DNA of 64,000 nucleotides from an uncultured Flavobacteriaceae bacterium (GTDB taxonomy: Bacteria; Bacteroidota; Bacteroidia; Flavobacteriales; Flavobacteriaceae), in assembly GCA_905182575.1 (NCBI GenBank), contig CAJJCA010000001.1:1-64000 (forward strand). Reading direction: 5' to 3'. The notes under the pieces are model-generated. The model did no database searches and was not told the DNA's origin. It was given only the letters and a program-made list of their open reading frames with translations. The first letter of the stretch is position 1. The number at the start of each line of letters is the position of its first letter. Positions 47,292-55,818 of the stretch are shown here, piece by piece. The position numbers were made by a program, and so were the translations under genes.

Positions 47292-48422
47292 TTATAGACC
47301 GCCATAAAGTTTGTATACTTCCGAACCCGCACTTAGAAAAGCACCCGTTCCATAAACCTCAGTTTTGTCAGGCCATGCTTGACCAGGTTCTGCTCCTATC
47401 GGCTGAACATAACCCAACATTCCGTCTTCAGTTACGTGTCCAACCATTGCATTCCATCCTTTTTCAGCCGCTGATCCGTAAGTTGCTTTATCAAGAATGC
47501 CATTGTTAATTCCCCATGCCAATCCAAAAATAAAAAAGGAAGATCCACTGGTTTCAGGGGTAGGGTAATATTCCTGACCCAAAAGACTCATTGACCAATG
47601 TCCTGCTGAAGTTTGTAAATTTAAAAGTTTTTTAGCCATTTGCTTATATATTTTCAAAAAGCGGTTGTATTCGGATGTACCTGGTTTTAATTCATTGAGC
47701 ACGTTTGCCAATCCTGCAAAAACCCATCCGTTTCCACGTGCCCAGAAAATCTTCGTCCCCTTGTCTAGTTTCCCTAGGTAAGATCCATCACGATAGTATA
47801 AGCTTTCTTTTGTATCATAGAGATATTCAGTAGTCGCATTAAATTCTTGAATCATAAAATCAAGATAAGCTTGGTTTCGCGTCAACTTATAAAGTTTTGC
47901 CCAAACTGGAGGAGACATAAACAAAGCGTCACACCAATTCCATCGGTCCTGATGAAAAGGAGTTTTCCAATCCATAACGGATTTTGAAGGATGATAAAGT
48001 ATAAAATCGAATTGATCGATCGTCGGCTGAATCATTTTTTTATCTTTAAATTCCTTGTAAAGATCAATATACATTTGCCCAACGGTATGGTCATCTGCAT
48101 GATATGTTCTAGCATGCAACTTCCAGTCGTGTTCTTCTGCAATATCCTTGAGCCAGTTAAAATATTTATCCTCTTCTGCCATTGCGGCCCATTTAACCAT
48201 TCCTACATACAATGCGCCATTCGTCCAGTCTAGAGGATGATGTCTTGTAGATTTAAGTCTTTTGTTTTGGGCTCTGAATTTAACATCCCCATGATTTTCG
48301 ATTTGCCAATCTGCAACCTTTTGCATTATGGATTTAACATTTGATGGCGTGATGTCTTGTGCCAAAGAAAAATTAAAGAATAAAATCGAAGTGATTAAGA
48401 ATTGAATTGTTATCGTTTTCAT
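47292..48422 (-). CDS. GH105/GH88 unsaturated uronyl hydrolase
   Basis: The 376-aa secreted (alpha/alpha)6 enzyme has signal MKTITIQFLITSILFFNFSLAQ. Motifs YHADDHTVGQMYIDLY and DRWNWCDALFMSPPVW contain the conserved Asp residues of GH105; WARGNGWVFAGLANVL and PETSGSSFFIFGLAWGINNG are typical too. It removes the 4,5-unsaturated uronic acid left at the end of oligosaccharides by polysaccharide lyases, yielding the KduI substrate. It follows the BNR-repeat gene by 13 bp. GH88 is less likely by motif. Rhamnogalacturonan- or ulvan-type linkages are the usual substrates. Confidence 0.92.
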   Translation of the reverse strand: MKTITIQFLITSILFFNFSLAQDITPSNVKSIMQKVADWQIENHGDVKFRAQNKRLKSTRHHPLDWTNGALYVGMVKWAAMAEEDKYFNWLKDIAEEHDWKLHARTYHADDHTVGQMYIDLYKEFKDKKMIQPTIDQFDFILYHPSKSVMDWKTPFHQDRWNWCDALFMSPPVWAKLYKLTRNQAYLDFMIQEFNATTEYLYDTKESLYYRDGSYLGKLDKGTKIFWARGNGWVFAGLANVLNELKPGTSEYNRFLKIYKQMAKKLLNLQTSAGHWSMSLLGQEYYPTPETSGSSFFIFGLAWGINNGILDKATYGSAAEKGWNAMVGHVTEDGMLGYVQPIGAEPGQAWPDKTEVYGTGAFLSAGSEVYKLYGGL

Positions 48423-48435
48423 GATTTAATAATGA

Positions 48436-49873
48436 TTATTTAGTTTTTAATTTATATAAATACAATTGACTTGGAGAAGGCCATGGTTTAGGACGAGGTT
48501 TGTCTCGATTATTATTCAGTGTCTCCCATTTTAAAACATAGCGAATATTTTTTTCTTTCACTTCACCAATGTCCTGAACGGTTTTGATTCCGAGTCCCGG
48601 AAAAGAGCCTTCAATTTTCAATTGTTTCTCAAAGCGGCTGTTGGTAAAGAGTTTAGGCGTTTTTAAAACTTTACCAATGGGAGTAAATGTTTCATCCAAC
48701 AAAAGAGTACCGATTCCATATTTCTTGTGCCAGTAACCTATTTCAAACCTTCCATCTTCTCTTTTGTCAAAACTGTTAATCTTAAGTTCAACGTTGATAC
48801 TACCGTTTCCTGAAAATTCCCATCTATAATCCCATTTTGTGATTTGTTTAGATTCCCATTCATTCTCTTCAAATTTTGCAATATAAAGCTGAATATTTCC
48901 ACTTTCATCATATTTATGATAAGTGAATACTGGTTTGTTGTTTTTATCTAAACATAGTTTTGCGGCCAAATTAATAATCCCCCCTTTTGGAGGAACCGGA
49001 GCAACAATAAGTGATTTTTTATCTAATGTCGCCGGCAATACAATCGGTTGATCAAAAGCATCATACCAGTTTTTTAAATCAGGACTTTTCATGTAAGATA
49101 AATCATGATTCGTCGAACAGTCTGGAGTATCTCGCCAAACCCAGTAAACATGATACCATCCATCTTCTCTTACTTCAGGCTGAGACTGATAGGCATTCAT
49201 TAATCCCTGACCATCAGTTAAAGGAACTCCTAACATTCTAGACCATTTTTTTTTTTGAGTGTCATAAATGTTATAGATTTCATTTCCATTACCGCTTGAT
49301 CCATCGCGATAATGAAAAATTAATTCCTTTTCTTTGGACAGCATGAACTTTGGATAAGTTGATCTTAATTCATTTGAACCAACCAATGGGAAGTGTTGTA
49401 TAAGTGTTGAAATATCGCCTGATAAATTACTTCTAAAATAGGTTAGAGAATCTACATGCATATTGCCAGAAAGATGAATAAACCCTTCTTTATCGACAGC
49501 CATTGTTATCGAATTATGGGAATCCCACCCTACCTCAGTTACAGAGAATCTTTTACTTTTTTCTTTTTGATCTAAAGCTCTCGTTGGAGCAGGCATTTTA
49601 TGTAGAACGAAGTTTTTATCGGTTAACTTTCTTTGCCCCACCACCATTTTTTCTATTGGAATTATAGTAGGCAATGTATTGACTTTCATCATGGGAATAA
49701 AGAGAAAAACGTACAGGATGACCTGCCCACACAGAGTCGATTTTCATTATTTCAATGACGGATTCAGTTTGATCTCTTTGGTCAACAATAATTTCTTCTG
49801 ACTTTTTGTTATCACAAGATAAAATTAGTACTGTAAGAATAAATCCTGTTAGATACTTTATTGATTTTAACAT
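48436..49873 (-). CDS. BNR-repeat lipoprotein, PL24/PL25 ulvan-lyase-like, frameshifted
   Basis: This is a BNR_4-type beta-propeller protein, about 479 codons. Signal MLKSIKYLTGFILTVLILSC is a lipoprotein signal. The core has GWDSHNSITMAVDKEGFIHL then SGNMHVDSL, two His exactly 20 residues apart, and later FHYRDGSSGNGNEIYNIYD. Beta-propeller ulvan lyases (PL24/PL25) use a similarly spaced His pair with a nearby Tyr and Arg, recalled from the literature. An extra A in a six-A run (49647-49652) shifts the frame between residues about 75 and 77. It lies between a heparinase-fold lyase and GH105, so a lyase role is plausible but unproven. Confidence 0.75.
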
Positions 49874-49875
49874 GA

Positions 49876-51963
49876 TTATTTTTTATAAATTAAACCCTCC
49901 TTTTTCATTTCAAAAAAAAACTCAAAATCATCTTCACCTTTAACTAAATTAATTTTAATTGATCCATTTTTTTCTATTTTCATGCTTTTAGCAGCGACAA
50001 TTTGCCTTGCCTCCTCGAAATCTTTTACTGGTAAAATCAATGTTATTAAATTAGTTATTTCTTTTCTTGAATTTACTTCAATATCAAAATAATCAATCCA
50101 TTTGAATTTTTCAGTTCCGTTTACCATCTGTGAAGTATGTCTTCCTTGGTTAATTTCAAACTTTTGATTTAAAATTGGAATTAAAGCCATTTTTCCGTTC
50201 TTTCCTTCCAGCATAACAAGTTTTTCATATATTTCAACCTCAACTCCTGGATGAAACCTCACTTTGATCTCAGCATTTGAAGTAGACTTTATTTCATCTA
50301 AGACCAGAGTCACTTCAGGTTTTTTGAGAACTACACTTCTCCTCCATTTCTTTAGTTCTTTATTTGGATAGGCCTTGGTGGGATCCATGAGTACATAATC
50401 TACTTTATCTGAGGATTGAAAGCTTAACACCTCACCTCCTATCGAGTAATCATAAGGCTGTTTATAATACTTAGCTGATATTTGTTGCTCTCCATTCACC
50501 AGTATCGTGTTGTGTCCCGAACTAGCAGCTTCTGGATATTCAAAGCGGGCTTCATCAAAATATTTCTCATCGTATCCGCTTCTACCTAAATCTCTAATAA
50601 AATACTCCTTATTCCAATAAACTACAAAATGACCTATATCAAGGTGTCCATGATGAGGATCGTCATTCTTACCCGCTTTCCCTGCAACTATGACTTTGTT
50701 GGGATTCATAAAATCAGTTCGCATGACCCACCAATCAATCGTTCGAAAGTGCTTGGAAGGGTTTTTTGGAGGAATTCCTAAACCTGAAGGTCTGGGCCAA
50801 ATGATATCAAAAATATTGTCCCCTTTCTCAAGAAAGTTACTGCGGTACCATGCGGCTTCTTCGTTTTTTGTTTCTGTTGCTAACTTGTTTATCAGGTGTG
50901 GACTTCCGATGAGACCATACCCTCCTGAATCCTCAAAATTTAAAGATTTATTTCCAGGTAATGATAAATAAAGAGGAAAGCTCACTGGGTTATCTTTTAA
51001 TCTTTTGTTGTTAAACAAATTATGTTTTCCATTGGTTAATCGTTTTAAAGCATCAGCAAAAAACGAGGAAGTATGCACACCATAGTTCCAATAACCACCA
51101 CCTTCTTGCCATCCGCCGTCCTCTCCAAGTTCATTAAACATACTGTTAATTCTGTTGTAGGACTCAGCAACAATGTCAGTCAATTGCGGATGCTCTTTCA
51201 ATAGTGTTAATCCTGCCAAGCCAACTCCCGAATTACACACCCCACACCAATTGCATCGATAGGCTGTTGCCCACCAATGAAATTCATAATCCCCTCTAAC
51301 TCTTGTAACAACTTTTTCCAACAATGCACCTCTAATTCGATCTCGATGGGGTTGGCTCAAAGCCTGGTATAGCCAATCATAAACTGCTGCCATCATACGG
51401 CCTGCATCACCATTAAAGTGATCAAAATTAAAATTAACCTGATCATCAGGAACGTTCCAAGGCATTATTCGAGAATAGATAACTGGAAACTCGTGTGCCC
51501 TCTGTGTCCAAGTCGTTAGGTCACAAAAAGCATCTGCAAATTCAAATGCCTTTTGAGCGTAACGTTCCTCACCGGTCATTTGATATAAAAAAGCCAGATG
51601 ATAGGCATTGTCTAAGTTTGTTTTATAATAGCCAGAATATTTACCATTGCGATCTTCTTCTGACCAATTGGCACGGGTATTCTTTCCTTGAATGGGAATA
51701 TTCTTATCTACAGGCATTACCATCCAAACCTTGGCTTGCGCTTTAAGCTTTCTAAATATATCATTGCTTTCTTGATCCTCCGAGATTCTTTTTAGTAACT
51801 CCTTTTTTTCTGATTTATTAAAATACAAATAAGGATGTTCTAAAGAAGAAATATCTATGGCTTTGTCAACATCAGTTTTACTCAATTGAGCAAAGGAATT
51901 ACCATGCAAAATAAGTGAGAGGAATAAAACACTCAGTAGTTTATTTATTTTTAAATTAAACAT
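49876..51963 (-). CDS. Heparinase II/III-fold polysaccharide lyase (first)
   Basis: The product is 695 aa with signal MFNLKINKLLSVLFLSLILHGNSFAQ. The alpha/alpha toroid (about 40-380) has RCNWCGVCNSGVGLAGLTLL and DGGWQEGGGYWNYGVHTSSFFADAL. The C-terminal beta-sandwich has the heparinase II/III motif DPHHGHLDIGHFVVYWNKEYFIRDLG. This architecture covers PL12, PL15, PL17, PL21 and related families that cleave uronate-containing glycans by beta-elimination. I cannot assign the family. It overlaps the upstream lyase gene by 1 bp (TAATG) and precedes the BNR gene by 2 bp. Confidence 0.9.
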   Translation of the reverse strand: MFNLKINKLLSVLFLSLILHGNSFAQLSKTDVDKAIDISSLEHPYLYFNKSEKKELLKRISEDQESNDIFRKLKAQAKVWMVMPVDKNIPIQGKNTRANWSEEDRNGKYSGYYKTNLDNAYHLAFLYQMTGEERYAQKAFEFADAFCDLTTWTQRAHEFPVIYSRIMPWNVPDDQVNFNFDHFNGDAGRMMAAVYDWLYQALSQPHRDRIRGALLEKVVTRVRGDYEFHWWATAYRCNWCGVCNSGVGLAGLTLLKEHPQLTDIVAESYNRINSMFNELGEDGGWQEGGGYWNYGVHTSSFFADALKRLTNGKHNLFNNKRLKDNPVSFPLYLSLPGNKSLNFEDSGGYGLIGSPHLINKLATETKNEEAAWYRSNFLEKGDNIFDIIWPRPSGLGIPPKNPSKHFRTIDWWVMRTDFMNPNKVIVAGKAGKNDDPHHGHLDIGHFVVYWNKEYFIRDLGRSGYDEKYFDEARFEYPEAASSGHNTILVNGEQQISAKYYKQPYDYSIGGEVLSFQSSDKVDYVLMDPTKAYPNKELKKWRRSVVLKKPEVTLVLDEIKSTSNAEIKVRFHPGVEVEIYEKLVMLEGKNGKMALIPILNQKFEINQGRHTSQMVNGTEKFKWIDYFDIEVNSRKEITNLITLILPVKDFEEARQIVAAKSMKIEKNGSIKINLVKGEDDFEFFFEMKKEGLIYKK

Positions 51964-53849
51964 TATGAGCCTTTCAATTTAATTTTGAAATTTATTTTCC
52001 CTTCAACAGCCAAATCAGTTGGTATGTTTATTTCAATTCTTTTTAATCCTTCAATTCTACGATCCAATTCCAAAGGAGGAGGATCCAAGTCAACCACCTT
52101 GATTTGACTGATTGTTTGTGTCATGTTTTCTAGCAAAAGTTTTTTGCCGGATTGATTCAAAACAGCTCCATTTGATGTTACTTCAACCTCTGCAGTAGTT
52201 ATTAATTGCCAAGTAATGGTCTGGGTTGCTTCATTAACTTCTATATTGTCTTGAATTAAAAGTATGTCGTTACCTTCTTTTACAAAAGTTCTTTGAGCCG
52301 CTTTAAGTTGTCCCTCGAAAGTTGGAGACATTTCAAAAGTAACCTCAGGACGGTCTCCCGATTTAAAATTAAGAATGGAAGCTTTTCCATCCACAACGTG
52401 TAACTGATTATTTACGGTTAACGTGCTGTGTCCTAAATTGCTTTTTGTTATAAGTGTCCAACGATCACTGTCTTGTGATTTATTCCACAAGTCGAAACCT
52501 TTCTGCTCTAATTCATTATAGTTTTGATTTCCTGGATCTACTACCCATCGGACACCGTTAAGCTCAAAAATAAATGACCCTGCATCCATATTCCCATGAT
52601 TCACAGTACCGCTACCTCCTTTACCTCCAAAATAATAATTTTTTGAATCATCACTGCCTCCAGTAAAAACTGCTATTGGATTAGCACCTTCCCCCTTCCA
52701 GGCAGTAGGTAAATCAGATTTTATTTTCTTTTCAAATTGGGATAACCAAACCAAACCTGCGCCATCTAATCTTCTTAACTTAATATTTTCGGCAGGTTGT
52801 AGAAAACGGTCTTTTTCATAAAAAATCTCATCTCCACTCTTGGCAGCAAACCAAGCCAAGGCTATGTCTCCATCTTTTGATCTTCGATCGCCGCAATCTG
52901 CAAAATTATAATACCATCCGGAAGGGGTATTCATAAGGACTCTAAAAACAGCACTTTGTTTAAATGCAGTGTAATTTCCGAGACCAAAATCAGTCCCGAA
53001 AGCACTCTCCAACATTGCATTAGTAACCACAGAAAAAGTAGTTCCATAACCCCAATAGGTCGATCCTTCAGGATAAACCCCGTCAGGAGCATATTCATCT
53101 AAAGAATGTGGTAAACCATCAAGTGAGCGTTTTATTGTTTTAGCTGCCAATTCGGGATTTTTTTCAGCAATTGCAATTGATGCTGCTATCATACCACCAT
53201 TACATACCTGATTCCAGTTGTTATTTCCATTAATCCACCACGTATTACTTCTTTTGGAGGTGTCATAGCTGGGCATTATTCCTTTATCAATTAAGGCATT
53301 TAACGCCAATTCGATAGTTGGTTGAGGAAGGTCACCCGCAGTCCAGTCTAAAGCGAATGCAACGGCCATAGCCATTTCACCTACATCCAAGTAATGAGAA
53401 GGATTCCAATCAGAAAAATTACAAACGGCTTTAACCTCTCCATCTATCCTCGCTAAAATATTTGGATCTTTATCGATAAAATATGTCATTCCCAACATAT
53501 TGATACGATGAAGCATCTCTCTGGAAACCGAAAGTAGTCGTCTACCTGTTTTTATTCTTTCAAGAAATGGCTTGTTTAAGGTGTTTTCAGCATCCAATCG
53601 TATTGCTGCATATATGTTTTTAACTACAGGATCTGAAATCATCTTGCTTCTTAATACTTTTTCAATTTCTGTGTTAAGAACCAATCTTGGTAAATCTTTA
53701 TTTAGGTTTTCTAATAAATATTTTTCAGTAAAAGGATTTGTTAATTCACTAGGATTTTTTATTTCACTCCTTATCTCCGTATGCGTATCACATGAAATTA
53801 TCATAAAGATTAAATAAATAAAAGCAATCTTTTTTCGAAAGGTTTTCAT
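51963..53849 (-). CDS. Heparinase II/III-fold polysaccharide lyase (second)
   Basis: The 628-aa lipoprotein-type enzyme begins with a signal ending IMIISC. The helical toroid includes NGNNNWNQVCNGGMIAASIAIA and GVYPEGSTYWGYGTTFS; the C-terminal sandwich has TVNHGNMDAGSFIFELNGVRWVVDPGNQNY. This matches heparinase II/III lyases acting on uronate polymers, and it differs clearly from the neighbouring 695-aa lyase, so the two probably cut different linkages. It is the first gene of the lyase operon after the SusD terminator (53944-53977). Family-level assignment cannot be made by eye. Confidence 0.9.
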   Translation of the reverse strand: MKTFRKKIAFIYLIFMIISCDTHTEIRSEIKNPSELTNPFTEKYLLENLNKDLPRLVLNTEIEKVLRSKMISDPVVKNIYAAIRLDAENTLNKPFLERIKTGRRLLSVSREMLHRINMLGMTYFIDKDPNILARIDGEVKAVCNFSDWNPSHYLDVGEMAMAVAFALDWTAGDLPQPTIELALNALIDKGIMPSYDTSKRSNTWWINGNNNWNQVCNGGMIAASIAIAEKNPELAAKTIKRSLDGLPHSLDEYAPDGVYPEGSTYWGYGTTFSVVTNAMLESAFGTDFGLGNYTAFKQSAVFRVLMNTPSGWYYNFADCGDRRSKDGDIALAWFAAKSGDEIFYEKDRFLQPAENIKLRRLDGAGLVWLSQFEKKIKSDLPTAWKGEGANPIAVFTGGSDDSKNYYFGGKGGSGTVNHGNMDAGSFIFELNGVRWVVDPGNQNYNELEQKGFDLWNKSQDSDRWTLITKSNLGHSTLTVNNQLHVVDGKASILNFKSGDRPEVTFEMSPTFEGQLKAAQRTFVKEGNDILLIQDNIEVNEATQTITWQLITTAEVEVTSNGAVLNQSGKKLLLENMTQTISQIKVVDLDPPPLELDRRIEGLKRIEINIPTDLAVEGKINFKIKLKGS

Positions 53850-53943
53850 AAATATTTTTTTAAAAGTATCTTAAGTTTGTTTCTAGTGTATAGAGTCTAA
53901 TGCACTAATTCATTTTTATTCTAGTTTTTTACATTAGCACAGG

Positions 53944-53977
53944 CTTAAATAAACAAAGCCATCTATAAAGATGGCTT
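53944..53977 (-). terminator. Intrinsic terminator after SusD of the second pair
   Basis: AAGCCATC (53956-53963) pairs with GATGGCTT (53970-53977) around a 6-nt loop; on the minus strand the stem is followed by a T-rich run. It lies 30 bp past the SusD stop, separating the SusCD transcript from the lyase operon, or attenuating it. Confidence 0.75.
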
Positions 53978-54006
53978 CGTTTACAATAAATTAAACTATT
54001 ATAAAA

Positions 54007-55800
54007 TTACCACCCTGGATTTTGTTCCAATTTTGGGTTTTGAGATAAAACATCTAATGCAATTGGCCAATAGTAATGTTTAGACTCGTCAAATTTAGGA
54101 GTTTCAAAATCGGTTCCTTTATAGGGTTCGATGTAAGGAACACCACCAACAAGTCCAGATTTAACAGTAACCTTTCCATCTGGATCAATCAAAGCTTTGT
54201 GGGCATCATCCCAACGCATTCCATAATCTTTTTGTTCAAGCTTTTTACCCTGTTTCCATCTTCTTAGATCATCATATCGAAAACCTTCAAAAAACAATTC
54301 AATTCTTCTCTCTCTTCTAATTTCGACAAGAGCAGCAGAAATACCATCCGTGGAATAGCGAGGATCCATAACAGGAGTACTTGTAAGATGTACCATTCCA
54401 TCCCTATCCCTGAGTTTGTTGATGCTTATATCTAAATCAGCTTGAGAGATTACTCCTCCTCCCAATTCAGCCTTAGCTTCTGCATAATTTAAAAGTGCCT
54501 CTGCATATCTTAAACTGATCCCTGGAGTTACCGAAGAATTATAAGAAGCGTGGGCAGAGCCCACATTATATACTTTTATTATGTGATAACCAGTATATGT
54601 TTTTAATCCTCCAGGCATTCCCTGAATTCTAGGATAGGTGTTTGCTTCAGCAGAATGGTTACCATAATTATAAATGGCCTGATCAGCAGGATGCAATATT
54701 GATTGTCTTAGTCTAGGATCCCTGTTCTCAAAAATATCAGCATAATTAGCATCTCCTTTATAAAGGGGAGATAGACTAGTGGGAAGACCATCAGAACAAA
54801 GATAATCTTCTACCAAACTTTTGGTAGCCCCACCATTATATCCTCGATTATAAGACTGAACATGATTGGTTCTGGCTCCTCTCTCATACCGTTGAAAGAA
54901 AATAACCTCGGAGTTTCCATCAATACTTTCCTGACTGTGTAATTCATTATAAGTTCGGCCCGCAGCACCTTTATGCAGACTGTGCTTTCCACCATCAATC
55001 AGTTCTTTGGCTGCATCAGCAGCAGCTTGAAGATAAGTGGATTCTCCACCTAAACTATGATATTTCCTCCAAGTACCTTCCATCAAACAAATTCTTGACT
55101 TGATCAAAAGTGCTGCAGATTTAGATAATTTGTTTTGATCGCCATTATCTCTAATGTTTAGAGCAGCGAAGTTAAGATCCTCAAGAACTTTCCCCATTAC
55201 AAGGTCTCTTGAATCTCTTGCACCATAAAGAATATCTTCATCTGCAAGGGTTACCTCTTTATCAACCCATTGAACAGTTCCAAAATTCTTAATTTTATTT
55301 GCATAAAACATTGCTCTAAAAAGTCTAGCTTCAGCTTCATAATGGTTTTTAACCTCATCCGAAACAACAGCCTTTCCGTAATTAGCTAAACCAATATTTA
55401 TGGCTCTAACTAGTTGAAAACCTTTGTATCCATACCATCCAGCCGGAGCATTAGCACCTACACTTGAGGGAATATTATAAACACCTGCCCTGATTTGCGC
55501 ATATGAACTGTGCCTTCCGTGTCTCGGAGAAGTGTTGTCAGACATGCCATCATAATGTAGATAAGAAATTCTATGACTATCAAAACCATCATCATGCCCC
55601 ATTAAAAAAGGGTAAGTATTATCATTTTTTGTCATATCATAGAATGAATGGTTGTATACCATAAGATCATTCTCGGTATTCCAGAAAGATGCATCACTAA
55701 TCTGATCTAGTGGCAGTCTTTCAAGAAAACTATCATTACAGCCATAAATCACAAACAAGACTGCAAAACTTTTGATTATATTTTTTGTTCTATTTTTCAT
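54007..55800 (-). CDS. SusD-like surface glycan-binding lipoprotein (uronate PUL, second pair)
   Basis: The 597-aa SusD/RagB protein has a signal ending FVIYGC, then NDSFLERLPLDQISDASFWNTENDL, a frequent SusD N terminus. TPR-like helices (HYEAEARLFRAMFYANKIKNFGTVQW) and the C-terminal SusD pattern RYAEALLNYAEAKAELGG and EIRRERRIELFFEGFRYDDLRRW are clear. It is the partner of the SusC directly upstream (18 bp). It is intact. Together with the first pair, it gives this locus two uptake systems, possibly for different oligosaccharides. Confidence 0.95.
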   Translation of the reverse strand: MKNRTKNIIKSFAVLFVIYGCNDSFLERLPLDQISDASFWNTENDLMVYNHSFYDMTKNDNTYPFLMGHDDGFDSHRISYLHYDGMSDNTSPRHGRHSSYAQIRAGVYNIPSSVGANAPAGWYGYKGFQLVRAINIGLANYGKAVVSDEVKNHYEAEARLFRAMFYANKIKNFGTVQWVDKEVTLADEDILYGARDSRDLVMGKVLEDLNFAALNIRDNGDQNKLSKSAALLIKSRICLMEGTWRKYHSLGGESTYLQAAADAAKELIDGGKHSLHKGAAGRTYNELHSQESIDGNSEVIFFQRYERGARTNHVQSYNRGYNGGATKSLVEDYLCSDGLPTSLSPLYKGDANYADIFENRDPRLRQSILHPADQAIYNYGNHSAEANTYPRIQGMPGGLKTYTGYHIIKVYNVGSAHASYNSSVTPGISLRYAEALLNYAEAKAELGGGVISQADLDISINKLRDRDGMVHLTSTPVMDPRYSTDGISAALVEIRRERRIELFFEGFRYDDLRRWKQGKKLEQKDYGMRWDDAHKALIDPDGKVTVKSGLVGGVPYIEPYKGTDFETPKFDESKHYYWPIALDVLSQNPKLEQNPGW

Positions 55801-55818
55801 TTTTCAATTTTTTTAAAA

